A DNA stretch of 64,000 nucleotides from Arthrobacter methylotrophus (GTDB lineage: Bacteria > Actinomycetota > Actinomycetes > Actinomycetales > Micrococcaceae), in the NCBI RefSeq assembly GCF_039539965.1, contig NZ_BAABED010000001.1:434001-498000 (forward strand), written 5' to 3'. The notes below the pieces were generated by a model. That model was not told the origin of the DNA. It searched no databases and saw nothing but the letters and a program-made list of their open reading frames with translations. The stretch's first letter is position 1. Each line of letters starts with the position of its first letter. Below, piece by piece: positions 8,470 to 16,728 of the stretch. The translations under genes were made by a program, and so were the position numbers.

Positions 8470-9132
8470 ATGCTCGAAGAACTCAAAGAAGAAGTGTGCC
8501 AGGCCAACCTGGACCTTCTCGCCCACGGCCTCGTGGTCGGCACCTCCGGCAATGTCAGCGGCAGAGATGACGAAAGCGGTCTGGTCGTCATCAAGCCCTC
8601 CGGGGTCGCGTTCGACGTCCTGCGTCCCGAGCACATGAGCGTTGTCGACCTGCACGGCACTCCCGTCGAGGGCCCATACAGGCCGTCGGTCGACACCGTT
8701 TCGCACGTGTATGTCTACCGGGAGAGGGCAGACATCAACGGTGTCGTGCACACCCACTCTCCGTACGCGACCTCCTTTGCCCTTCGGGGAGAACCGATCC
8801 CCGTATTCACCACCACACACGCGGCGCTGTTTGGCGGTCCGATCCCGATTTCTGGCTACGCCGTCATCGGAGAAGAGGAGATCGGCCGCGAAATTGTCGC
8901 CCATGTGGGCGTCGGCACCGCTGTGCTGATGCGTTCACACGGTGTATTCACCATTGGCGCCGACCCGCAACGAGCCCTGCGCTCCGCTCTCTACACGGAG
9001 GAATGCGCCGAAGCCGCCCACCTCGCGATCCTGCGCGGATATGTTGAACCGTTGCCGCCGCAGGTAGTTCAGGCCTCCCGGGACTGGTACCTGACCGGGT
9101 ACGGGCAGCGGCCGATCGGCGCCGGATCATGA
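8470..9132 (+). CDS. L-ribulose-5-phosphate 4-epimerase-like class II aldolase (AraD/UlaF type)
   Basis: A 220-residue class II aldolase/epimerase. It follows AraD in order: MLEELKEEVCQANL start, TSGNVSGRD phosphate loop, IKPSGV, the zinc ligands in HTHSPYA and RSHGVF, and a conserved S-V-D-T-V-S-H segment that includes the AraD Asp76 position. It is inferred to convert L-ribulose-5-phosphate to D-xylulose-5-phosphate, feeding the split transketolase. AGGGAG precedes ATG 8470; its stop overlaps the next start (ATGA). Confidence 0.85.
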   Translation: MLEELKEEVCQANLDLLAHGLVVGTSGNVSGRDDESGLVVIKPSGVAFDVLRPEHMSVVDLHGTPVEGPYRPSVDTVSHVYVYRERADINGVVHTHSPYATSFALRGEPIPVFTTTHAALFGGPIPISGYAVIGEEEIGREIVAHVGVGTAVLMRSHGVFTIGADPQRALRSALYTEECAEAAHLAILRGYVEPLPPQVVQASRDWYLTGYGQRPIGAGS

Positions 9133-10010
9133 TCGAACGGCATGGCGTCCGCAACCGGTGGGGCATCTACGAGAAGGCGCTGCCACCTGGTACTCCGAGC
9201 GTGGTCGCCGCCCACGCTGCCCGCGCTGGGTACGACTTCATCGAACTTGCCATTGACGAATCTTTCGAACGGCTCGCCCGGCTCGACTGGACCGCCGATG
9301 AACGTGCCGAGGTGCGCCGAGCAGTTAAGGAAGCGGGTGCATCGATTGACACACTCACGCTCAGCGCCCATCGGCGCTACCCCTGGGGAAGCGCGGACCC
9401 TGCGGTCCGATCGCGGGCCGCAGCCCTTGCCCGGGACACCATCGATCTCACGGCCGATCTCGGCGCTGGATGCGTCCAAATCGCCGGCTACTTCACGTTC
9501 TACGAACCCACCACCCGGCCCGCCCGGGGGTGGTTCCTCGACGGCCTCGCAGCAGCAGCCGACTACGCCGCCGCACGTAACGTGATCCTCGCATTGGAAA
9601 ACATGGACGGAACCGACGTTCTGAGTGTCGACGACGCACTCTCGGTCATCGCCGAAGTGCCCGCTGTGCGGCTCTACGTCGACGTTGGAAACCTCGCCGG
9701 TAACCAGCTACCCGTGCTCGAACAGCTCGCCACAGCACTTCCCTACGCGCACGCGATTCAGCTCAAAGATGCACGTCCCGGCGAATTCCGGCGCGTACCT
9801 TTCGGTAAAGGCTCCGTTCCCTTCGTCGACATCCTCACCTTCCTCCAGAACGTCGGCTACACGGGTCCGCTATCCGTGGAGATGTGGAATGACGACGGGA
9901 GCCCGACCCTTGCCACGGACGCAGCACACTGGTTCCGCCGTATTATCGATAGCGAAACCCGGCCAGCCGAACCCGATACAGGATGCACGTGCGGTCCTGC
10001 GCATCTGTAG
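9129..10010 (+). CDS. UlaE-like sugar-phosphate 3-epimerase, second copy
   Basis: A 293-residue TIM-barrel epimerase closely related to the 2891 gene, sharing SAHRRYPWGSADP, CVQIAGYFTFYEP, LALENMDG, LYVDVGNLAGN and QLKDARPGEFRRVPFG. These include the family's Glu, Asp, His and Glu metal ligands. It has a clean C-terminus, so it shows what the first copy lost. It is probably the functional L-xylulose/L-ribulose-5-phosphate 3-epimerase of the operon, and it is the last gene in the overlap-coupled string. The 220 bases after it show no gene. Confidence 0.87.
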   Translation: MIERHGVRNRWGIYEKALPPGTPSVVAAHAARAGYDFIELAIDESFERLARLDWTADERAEVRRAVKEAGASIDTLTLSAHRRYPWGSADPAVRSRAAALARDTIDLTADLGAGCVQIAGYFTFYEPTTRPARGWFLDGLAAAADYAAARNVILALENMDGTDVLSVDDALSVIAEVPAVRLYVDVGNLAGNQLPVLEQLATALPYAHAIQLKDARPGEFRRVPFGKGSVPFVDILTFLQNVGYTGPLSVEMWNDDGSPTLATDAAHWFRRIIDSETRPAEPDTGCTCGPAHL

Positions 10011-10231
10011 TTTCCCGCCGCGGCACGACGACGCAATTAGTCCCTAGGGGCGATGTTCGCCAAGGGCCACCTGACTGCAAGGCCTGGTTCCCCTTGCTCC
10101 GCATAGGGGCAAGCACTCTGGATAACGAACGAACCGGGGCGGACCATGCAGGAGGGTACCCACGCCGTCCGCGTCAGGGGCATCCGCGGTATCCGAATAC
10201 CGTCCGCACTGTGCCATGGGAGTAAGGAATC

Positions 10232-10462
10232 ATGATCAAGCAAGAAGCGCCCGATCATCTCGTCGTAGCCGTTCAGACTCGAAAGGAACTAGACGCGGCC
10301 CTTGATAGGGTGGTGGGCCTCTTGAAACCCGCAGCTTTGACCAAAGGGGTTGGCATTTCGATAACGAGGCTCGCCCCTGGCCGCTACGAAGCCTGTCTTA
10401 ACAGCAGTGTTCCACCAGGTACGACTACGGAGAGCTGGGGCGCCCGTAATGAACCACGGTAG
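10232..10462 (+). CDS. small hypothetical protein, 76 aa
   Basis: A short ORF with a plausible ribosome site (GGGAGTAAGG before ATG 10232). It encodes a predicted N-terminal helix (LDAALDRVVGLL), then I-T-R-L-A-P-G-R-Y and S-V-P-P-G-T-T. Small actinobacterial proteins with a similar 'ITR-x-GPG-x-(Y/F)...VP-x-G-x-T' tail are familiar, but no function is known to me. It lies between the sugar operon and a transporter remnant and could be translated independently. Confidence 0.5.
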   Translation: MIKQEAPDHLVVAVQTRKELDAALDRVVGLLKPAALTKGVGISITRLAPGRYEACLNSSVPPGTTTESWGARNEPR

Positions 10463-10480
10463 CGGCGGCCCACCCGGTGA

Positions 10481-10936
10481 CTGCTGACTGTCGGATTCCT
10501 TGCCATCAGCGCGGGGTCCTTCCTCGCCTCGCACAACCAGGTAACGAACCGCGACACGGGCATGTTCGTCCTCTCCTCGCTGCTGCGCGATTTCGGGTTC
10601 GCCCTCGGACCCGTGATCGTCGGCGCGATCGCACTGAGCAGCGCGGGAAGCCAGCTCATTCCGGTCCTGCAGTCCTCAGGACTTCCGGTGGACCAACTCG
10701 ACCCCGCTCTTGGCATCGCCAAAGCCGGCGGACCGATTGCCCTCAACAGCCTGCCCGAAGGGGTTCGCGGTTCGGCAGCCCACGACTTCGCCATGCAGGC
10801 GCTCGGCAGCGGATTCCAACTGGCCTACGTTGTGGTTGCCATGGCAGCCTTGGCAGCCGCACTGATCAGCATCTTTGGCCTGCATGCGGTCCGAGACGCC
10901 GAGGATCCTGAGGTTGCGGTCCCCGAAATGGCCTAA
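10481..10936 (+). pseudogene. 5'-truncated DHA2-type MFS transporter remnant
   Basis: The frame opens at 10481 right after an in-frame TGA. It encodes the last ~150 residues of a 14-helix drug:H+ antiporter-like MFS protein (QacA/EmrB type): RDFGFALGPVIVGAIAL, a long Gly/Pro/Ala-rich extracellular loop, GSGFQLAYVVVAMAALAAAL as last helix, then a charged tail. There is no ribosome site or N-terminal half. It belongs to a different MFS subfamily from the scar at 3.8 kb, so two separate transporter losses flank the operon. Confidence 0.7.
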
Positions 10937-10963
10937 AAATTAACACGGTCGAAGCTCTGGTGA

Positions 10964-11152
10964 GTCCTGCCAGCTGCCGGTTTCACCGACGGAACAGACA
11001 ACACTCAGCCGGAGAAACTCAAGATCGAGCTTCCCCGGGCGCCCCGCAGCTTCACCGCCGGCGACGAAGCGGTACGCCTGCTCTTTGATCCCTCGGGGCT
11101 GGCCGAGGTGGATCGAATCGAAGCGATCATGGCAAAGGGAACTTCTGCTTAG
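10964..11152 (+). pseudogene. unrecognised C-terminal gene fragment
   Basis: An open stretch of ~62 codons without a start codon near its 5' end, ending with TAG at 11150-11152. The composition looks like real coding sequence (charged, with LKIELPRAPRSF and LLFDPSGLAEVDRIEAIM), but I do not recognise a family. It abuts the end of the convergent DGPF gene and could be another decay product beside the MFS remnant. Confidence 0.25.
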
Positions 11153-11487
11153 GGGTCGATCCGGCGCACTTCGATGGGCCACAGCCGGGCTTCTCCGAGC
11201 TTGCCCGCAATTTCCACGGCGCGGTCGGTGTCCACGCAATCCACGATGTAGTAGCCGGCCACGATTTCCTTGGTCTCGAGGAACGGGCCGTCGGTCACGG
11301 TGTGCCCGTTGCCGTTGTTGGTGACGAATTTGGCTTCTTCGCCCAGTTCGTGGGCTTCCACGAATTCTCCGGAGGCCCTGAGTTCCTTTTGCAACGAGGC
11401 GTGAGCTTGCATAATCTGGTCGATTTCGGATGCGGGGAGCGCGTTCCAGGTGTCAACGTTGTTGGGGATCATCAGTAGGTGTTTCAT
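11149..11487 (-). CDS. YCII/DGPF-domain protein (downstream partner of the ECF sigma factor)
   Basis: A 112-residue ferredoxin-like YCII-related protein with the namesake DGPF motif (TDGPFLETKEIVAGYYIV). It overlaps the 3' end of the sigma-factor gene by 35 bases in the same direction. DGPF proteins are the standard genetic partners of ECF42 sigma factors; their biochemical role is not settled. Starting at 11487 places MKHLLMIPNN at the N-terminus, as in the family. Confidence 0.87.
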   Translation of the reverse strand: MKHLLMIPNNVDTWNALPASEIDQIMQAHASLQKELRASGEFVEAHELGEEAKFVTNNGNGHTVTDGPFLETKEIVAGYYIVDCVDTDRAVEIAGKLGEARLWPIEVRRIDP

Positions 11488-12778
11488 TTTTCTCCTTCGT
11501 TTCTGCGAGCGTCTCTGCGAGTCGTCTGCCGAGGTAGCGGCGTTCCACCTCGGATGGTGCGAGTTCCCGGGCCCGCCGGTATTCGTGGCTGGCTTCGGTT
11601 TTCCTGCCGAGCCGCCGCAAGAGGTCGGCTTTTGCGGCCGGTAGGAGGTAGTACCCCTCGAGTGCCCGTGATTGGTCCAGTTGCTCGATGAGGGAAAGCC
11701 CTGCCTCCGGTCCTTGGGACATCGCGACGGCGACCGCTCGGTTGAGCTCGATGACCGGCGACGGCGATATCCGGGCCAGGGTGTCATACAGTGCTGCCAC
11801 CCGGGCGAAGTCTGTGGTGTCAGAGGTGCGGGCAGTCATGTGGCAGGCCGCGATGGCGGCCTGGACACGGTAGCTGCCGGGCTGGATACGGCGTGAGGTG
11901 CCGCATCGCTCGGCAGTTGCGAGGAGCGTGGTGGCTTCCGTGATCGCCGCGCTGTCCCATAGTTCGCGGTTCTGGTCTTCGAGAGTCACCAAGTCTCCTG
12001 CCGCGTCTGTTCGGGTGTTTCGCCGGGCGTGGTGGAACAGCATGAGCGCCAAGAGACCCAGTGCCTCTGGTTCCTGCGGGGAACCGGAGAGCAGGGCGAG
12101 CAATAAGCGGGTGAGGCGGATGGCTTCCCGGACCAGCGGCTCGCGGATCAGGGAGTCGCCTCCGGTGGCCGAGTAGCCTTCGTTGAACATGAGGTAGAGC
12201 ACGGCCAGGATTCCGCCGGTGCGTTCGGAGATCAGCTCCGGGGGCGGCACGCGATAGGGGATGCCGGCGTCGCGTATTTTGGCGCGGGCCCGGACGAGCC
12301 TTTTCGACATGGTGGCTTCCGAGACGAGGAATGCGCGGGCGATCTCGCTCACCGTCAGCCCCGCAACGGTGCGTAAGGTCAGCGCTACCCGGGCTTCCAA
12401 GGGGAGGGCCGGGTGACAGCAGGTGTGAATGAGCCGCAACCGGTCGTCGTCGGCCGCTGGATTGCTGATCCCCTCTTCTGCGAGCCCTTCGAGCTCAGTG
12501 AGAATCGCGAGTTCGCGGACGGCCCGCTTTTCGCTGGCGGCGCTCCGCAAGCGGTCGATCGCCTTGTTCTTGGCCACGGTGGTCAGCCACGCCCCGGGGT
12601 TCCGCGGAATGCCGCGCTCGGGCCAGTCCGCCAGGGCGCGGGCGAACGCATCTTGGACGCAATCCTCGGCCAGGTTCCAATCGCCGGTGACCCGGATGAG
12701 GGTCGCGGTGATTCTGGCGGTTTCATCTGTGGACGCGGCCGCGACGGCGGTCTGCACGTCAGTCAGCTCTGGCGCCAT
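11453..12778 (-). CDS. ECF42-type RNA polymerase sigma factor with long C-terminal extension
   Basis: A 441-residue sigma factor. The sigma2 region is at ~20-85 (DWNLAEDCVQDAFARAL, AWLTTVAKNKAIDRLR) and sigma4 at ~125-170 (SEIARAFLVSEATMSKRLVRARAKI). A ~250-residue alpha-helical/TPR-like extension follows, containing SERTGGILAVLYLMFNEGY, the hallmark of ECF42 (DUF6596). In this group the extension and DGPF proteins, not an anti-sigma factor, are linked to control. No anti-sigma gene is adjacent. It sits between two DGPF genes. Confidence 0.9.
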   Translation of the reverse strand: MAPELTDVQTAVAAASTDETARITATLIRVTGDWNLAEDCVQDAFARALADWPERGIPRNPGAWLTTVAKNKAIDRLRSAASEKRAVRELAILTELEGLAEEGISNPAADDDRLRLIHTCCHPALPLEARVALTLRTVAGLTVSEIARAFLVSEATMSKRLVRARAKIRDAGIPYRVPPPELISERTGGILAVLYLMFNEGYSATGGDSLIREPLVREAIRLTRLLLALLSGSPQEPEALGLLALMLFHHARRNTRTDAAGDLVTLEDQNRELWDSAAITEATTLLATAERCGTSRRIQPGSYRVQAAIAACHMTARTSDTTDFARVAALYDTLARISPSPVIELNRAVAVAMSQGPEAGLSLIEQLDQSRALEGYYLLPAAKADLLRRLGRKTEASHEYRRARELAPSEVERRYLGRRLAETLAETKEKNETPTDDPQQR

Positions 12779-12820
12779 GCCACCCTCCTCGGTCAGCAGT
12801 GCCCGCGACGCCTCGGATCG

Positions 12821-13156
12821 TTACTCGCCGAGGGGCCAGACGGGGCGGATCTCGATTTTGCCGAATCGTGCCATGGGGTGTTTGGATGCCACTTCGATAG
12901 CTTCGTCGAGATCGGCGCACTTGATGATGTCGTAGCCGGCGATCCATTCCTTTGTCTCGGCGAACGGTCCGTCCGAGACAAGCACTTCGCCCCCGCGCAC
13001 CGTGACAGTGGTTGCGTCCGAGACGGGGCGCAGCCGGTCACCGTGAAGGGCGACGCCGCGGGATTCCATCTCGGCCCCCCATTCGGCGATGTTGTCCTCT
13101 GCGGCCACGTATTTCGGGGCTGTTGGGTCGGTGCAGATGAAAAGCATGTACTCCAT
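12821..13156 (-). CDS. YCII/DGPF-domain protein (upstream partner of the ECF sigma factor)
   Basis: A 111-residue YCII-related protein with SDGPFAETKEWIAGYDII. It lies 42 bases upstream of the ECF42 gene on the same strand and is the likely first gene of the unit DGPF-sigma-DGPF. Only about a third of its residues visibly match the second DGPF protein, so the two are ancient paralogues, not a recent duplication. Start 13156 gives MEYMLFICTD, the typical N-terminus. Confidence 0.88.
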   Translation of the reverse strand: MEYMLFICTDPTAPKYVAAEDNIAEWGAEMESRGVALHGDRLRPVSDATTVTVRGGEVLVSDGPFAETKEWIAGYDIIKCADLDEAIEVASKHPMARFGKIEIRPVWPLGE

Positions 13157-13261
13157 GGTTGGCTCCTTCTTGTGGGTTGTTACATCACTACGACGGTCGG
13201 GATAGCGCGGAAAGGACACGTGGGAGGAATTTTCTTGAGGGCCCGACGGCGGAGGGTTGCC

Positions 13262-13777
13262 TTAGGCGGTCGACTGAGGGGTGGGGGAGGGCTGCTGATT
13301 CCGTGCCCGGTGGATGCGGTATTCGCGCCCGGTGATCCACACGATGAAAATGTCGAAGGCCGTCAGGAGGATGAGACCCCAGGAGAAGACCACGAGGATC
13401 CGGTAGGCCTGGTAAATGATGAAGACGAGCAGGAAGGCGATCATCCACGGGTAGGCCCAGAGCTTGTCCTTCAGGACGGCCCATACCAGCACGATTTTGA
13501 CCAGGCCGTGGAGCAGTAGGTAGATGGCTCCGAACAGTGTGGCTGAGCCGGAGAGGTTCGAGGTCACGTGAAGCAGGCTGTTCGCCACGAAGTCGTGCGG
13601 GTCTTGGGCGAGTTCGTGCTGCGTGAGGAAGCGGGCCAGGTCTCCGATTTGTTGGGGAGTGACCAACAGAAGGAGAATGCCGCCGATCAACTCCAGAACG
13701 CCGTCCAGGCCCTTGAGGATGAGGCTGACGCGAAAGGTCTTGTCGAGCAGGCTAGTTCGCGATGGTTTGGTTCCCAT
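13262..13777 (-). CDS. DUF2127 integral membrane protein
   Basis: A 171-residue protein with four hydrophobic segments (around residues 15-40, 75-97, 107-128 and 132-150) and the DUF2127 features KGLDGVLELIGG near the N-terminus and HGLVKIVLVWA in helix 2. Function is unknown. It lies 105 bases upstream of the DGPF-sigma-DGPF unit on the same strand and could be co-transcribed with it. Confidence 0.8.
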   Translation of the reverse strand: MGTKPSRTSLLDKTFRVSLILKGLDGVLELIGGILLLLVTPQQIGDLARFLTQHELAQDPHDFVANSLLHVTSNLSGSATLFGAIYLLLHGLVKIVLVWAVLKDKLWAYPWMIAFLLVFIIYQAYRILVVFSWGLILLTAFDIFIVWITGREYRIHRARNQQPSPTPQSTA

Positions 13778-13956
13778 GTCACTTCCCTTCAGTAACCAAA
13801 CTTACAAGCCCATTAAGGGAGTGCTAAATCTACGCCCGCCGGTATATGGAACGCATTAAGACTCCTCGTGGCCACTCCCTTGGGTGATCTGATGAAAAAG
13901 AAGAACACATGGCCATCCGGGCCGTGGACCGGTCCTCCACAGGAGATGAACTCACC

Positions 13957-14565
13957 ATGAAGTGTATTGCCTTCGCAAAGGGAACAGCATGTGATGCCAG
14001 TGTCTTGATTGCGCGTCCCGAGGACTACGTAGTGGTCGATGACATCGGTGATTTCACCTACTACCCGTCAGAGTCAGCGATGCTCGAGGACGTGGAATAC
14101 GTTGACGAAGCCGCCTGCGTCCTTGACCGGGCTGGCAACGACTGCCGCTTGACTCTGGATGAGGACCGCAAGCTGTGCCTGGGCCCCTTGTTTGGGCCGG
14201 TGGAATTCAGTTGGCTCCGCCAGGCATGGATGAACAACCGGCACCGGAACGCGCCAGCCCATCGCTTGCAGCGCCTCTTGCCGGCAAACCGGGATGCGCT
14301 TGTGGCCGAACTGTTTGAAACGCTTTTCCTCGAACACGCCGGCAGGGCCACAGGGACCCCTTGGGCGGTGGATGTAGTGGGCGAAAAATCACAGCCGGCA
14401 ACACTCCGGGAGGTCGACAGTTTCCTCGCGGAGTTGGATCATCTGGAACGCGCCACCGTGCGCGATCCCTTCGGTCATCTGTACCGCCCAGTCCGCCACG
14501 CCACCCACCGGTTCCTCGCCCCGGCCGCGGGCACCATCTATTACGTCGAAATCCCGGCTGGCTGA
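13957..14565 (+). CDS. hypothetical protein, 202 aa
   Basis: A soluble, acidic protein that I do not recognise. It has Cys3 and Cys10 near the N-terminus, a run of Asp/Glu-rich sequence, and an H-x4-H region (NNRHRNAPAHR) followed by a helical middle and a C-terminus rich in aromatic and Pro residues. ATG 13957 is chosen because AGGAGAT precedes it at good spacing; the in-frame ATG at 13909 lacks such a site. It is 25 bases upstream of the AhpD-like gene, so co-transcription is likely. Confidence 0.65.
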   Translation: MKCIAFAKGTACDASVLIARPEDYVVVDDIGDFTYYPSESAMLEDVEYVDEAACVLDRAGNDCRLTLDEDRKLCLGPLFGPVEFSWLRQAWMNNRHRNAPAHRLQRLLPANRDALVAELFETLFLEHAGRATGTPWAVDVVGEKSQPATLREVDSFLAELDHLERATVRDPFGHLYRPVRHATHRFLAPAAGTIYYVEIPAG

Positions 14566-14590
14566 GAGGCTCCTCGGTTATGCTCGGCGG

Positions 14591-15067
14591 ATGAGCGAAA
14601 ATACGCCGCGGCTCGCGGGTTACCTGGACAAGCAACTGCCCGGACTCTACCAAGCCCTTTCTGGTTACGCGGAGCAAGTCACTGCGGAAGCGGACCGGGC
14701 TGGTGTCCCGCGCCGCACGCTGGAGTTGGTGAACTACCGGGCTTCGCAGATCAACGGCTGTGCCTTTTGCCTGGACCTGCACCATCGCCGCGCCATCAGC
14801 TATGGCGAGACCGAGCAGCGGCTTGCGTTGGTGCCGGTGTATGGCGAGGTGACGCTCTTCAGTGAGGCCGAAAAGGTGGCGCTTGAGTTGGCCGAACAGA
14901 TTACGCGCATGAGTAGTGCGCGTCCCACGGCCGCGCTGTTTTCCCGCGCTCGTCAGGTCTATACGGAGGAGCAGATCAGCGTGCTGTGCATGGCATGCAT
15001 CGGCATCAATGCCTTCAATCGCCTCTCGATCCTCAGCGAGCACCCGGTGCGGAAAGCACGGAGCTAA
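14591..15067 (+). CDS. carboxymuconolactone decarboxylase/AhpD-like family protein
   Basis: A 158-residue all-helical AhpD-like protein with the redox motif C-A-F-C-L-D-L-H-H near residues 56-64. This is the C-x-x-C-x3-H signature of alkylhydroperoxidase D-type enzymes. The L-V-N-Y-R-A-S-Q-I-N-G segment before it is typical. It is probably a peroxidase-like thiol protein for oxidative stress; the substrate is unknown. Confidence 0.85.
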   Translation: MSENTPRLAGYLDKQLPGLYQALSGYAEQVTAEADRAGVPRRTLELVNYRASQINGCAFCLDLHHRRAISYGETEQRLALVPVYGEVTLFSEAEKVALELAEQITRMSSARPTAALFSRARQVYTEEQISVLCMACIGINAFNRLSILSEHPVRKARS

Positions 15068-15144
15068 CGACTTCTTGGCAGGTTGCGTCGAAATTTTGCC
15101 TCAAGGATTCGTCGATTAGTAAATCCGTTCGTAAAATCTGCCGT

Positions 15145-16035
15145 ATGACTATGGGGAAATCAGTTCGCAAAGCAGTTATTCCGGCTGCCGGGTTGGGCAC
15201 GCGTTTCTTGCCTGCCACCAAGGCGATGCCGAAGGAAATGTTGCCGGTGGTTGATGTGCCGGCCATCCAGTATGTGGTTGAGGAGGCCGTGAATGCGGGC
15301 CTCAGCGACTTGCTGATGATCACCGGGCGCAACAAGCGTTCCTTGGAAGACCACTTTGACCGGGCACCTGCGCTGGAGCGCACCTTGGAGCTGAAGGGCG
15401 ACGTCGCACGCTTGGCCGCCGTGCAGCATGCTTCCGGTCTCGGGCCCATCCACTTCGTGCGCCAGGGTGAGCCGAAGGGCTTGGGCCATGCGGTGCTGTG
15501 CGCTAGGCAGCACGTGGGCGACGAACCTTTTGCCGTGCTGTTGGGCGACGATCTCATTGATGCGCGGGACCAGCTCCTGACCACCATGATCGACGTGCAG
15601 GCGAAGACCGGCGGCTCGGTGATTGCCCTCATTGAGGTGGAGCCGTCGCAGATCAGTGCGTATGGCTGCGCGGACATCACGGTCATCGAGGGGGAGGACT
15701 ATGTCCGGGTCAACAGCTTGGTGGAGAAGCCTTCGGTTGAGGAAGCGCCATCAAATTTGGCTGTCATCGGACGCTATGTCCTGCATCCGGCTGTGTTCGA
15801 TGTCCTTGAAGAGACCGGCCCAGGTCGCGGTGGGGAGATTCAGCTGACCGACGCACTCCAGACCCTTGCGAAGGGTGATGGCGAAGGAGCCGGCGTGTAC
15901 GGGGTCGTCTTCCGTGGAGGTCGCTACGATACCGGGGACAAGCTGAGCTATTTGAAGGCTGTCGTCACGCTGGCGTCCGAGCGGCCCGAGTTCGGTGAGG
16001 ACCTGAAGTCCTGGATGAAGGAATTCCTCGGTTAG
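15145..16035 (+). CDS. galU: UTP--glucose-1-phosphate uridylyltransferase
   Basis: A 296-residue nucleotidyltransferase giving UDP-glucose from UTP and glucose-1-phosphate. Signature features are GLGTRFLPATKAMPKEMLP near residues 15-33 (nucleotide loop), QGEPKGLGHAVLCA, LLGDDLID and the VEKP motif. It lies just outside the polysaccharide locus; its product is the substrate of the Ugd encoded at 20-21 kb. An earlier in-frame ATG at 14986 would overlap the AhpD-like gene and add unrelated residues, so 15145 is preferred. Confidence 0.93.
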   Translation: MTMGKSVRKAVIPAAGLGTRFLPATKAMPKEMLPVVDVPAIQYVVEEAVNAGLSDLLMITGRNKRSLEDHFDRAPALERTLELKGDVARLAAVQHASGLGPIHFVRQGEPKGLGHAVLCARQHVGDEPFAVLLGDDLIDARDQLLTTMIDVQAKTGGSVIALIEVEPSQISAYGCADITVIEGEDYVRVNSLVEKPSVEEAPSNLAVIGRYVLHPAVFDVLEETGPGRGGEIQLTDALQTLAKGDGEGAGVYGVVFRGGRYDTGDKLSYLKAVVTLASERPEFGEDLKSWMKEFLG

Positions 16036-16056
16036 TTTCGCCTGACCGTGGGCGAG

Positions 16057-16665
16057 CTAGGACTCTTGCATGGTTAGCCGTGCGTAGCGGAGAATCCTGA
16101 GGAGCGCCGGAGCCAGCTCGTCTTCCATCCGCAGATATGCCTCGGCGCCTTGATTGTAGGGGTCCGCGATGTCGTTGTCCGCCGGCGTGGCTGCCAGGAC
16201 CAGGTGGCGCACGGATGATGCGCGTGCGGGTAGTTCCCGCCACTGCTGGATGTAGCCGGAGCCCGACGGCGCTGCGTCGCCTCGTTCTTCCAGCGCATTC
16301 AGCATCCGCGCGAACTCTCGGATGGTGAATGTCCGTTTCAACAGGGACGCGTCCATCTGCAGAACTTCCCCGCGGTGGTTTGATGCCATGGTGAGGACCA
16401 GGTCGGCCTCCCTGAGGATATTCTGGGTGAGCTGCCGGGCGGCAAAGTCATCGGGTGTGCCGCCGTAGGTGCGGATGATGTCCGCGGACAGTGGTTGGAT
16501 GGGGCTGCCCACCATAGCCCTGGTGCCGGCGCTGCGGACTTCGAAGCCGCCGAGGAGAACTTGATTTAGACCTGCCTGAAGCAAGCGCTCGGCGACGGGG
16601 GAGCGGCAGATGTTGCCGGTGCAGACGGTGAGGATCCGAACGGCTTGGGGCGATTCCAAAGGCAT
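16057..16665 (-). CDS. low-molecular-weight protein tyrosine phosphatase (Wzb-like)
   Basis: A 202-residue LMW-PTP with the phosphate loop V-C-T-G-N-I-C-R-S-P (Cys nucleophile and Arg) near residue 15 and the general-acid motif in N-D-I-A-D-P-Y-N near the C-terminus. Such phosphatases dephosphorylate the tyrosine autokinase that controls capsule polymerisation. The likely partner kinase is at 46.6 kb, now separated by the mobile-element island. Confidence 0.88.
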   Translation of the reverse strand: MPLESPQAVRILTVCTGNICRSPVAERLLQAGLNQVLLGGFEVRSAGTRAMVGSPIQPLSADIIRTYGGTPDDFAARQLTQNILREADLVLTMASNHRGEVLQMDASLLKRTFTIREFARMLNALEERGDAAPSGSGYIQQWRELPARASSVRHLVLAATPADNDIADPYNQGAEAYLRMEDELAPALLRILRYARLTMQES

Positions 16666-16728
16666 AGCTCTTTCACTAGCTGGCAGGCGGTCGTGACACC
16701 TGTGTTTTACAAGTTAACACGGCAAGAG

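Noticed and set aside
12413..13519. A 368-codon + strand frame over the sigma factor and DUF2127 genes
   Set aside because: Antisense to two recognisable families with intact domains; no homology features of its own.
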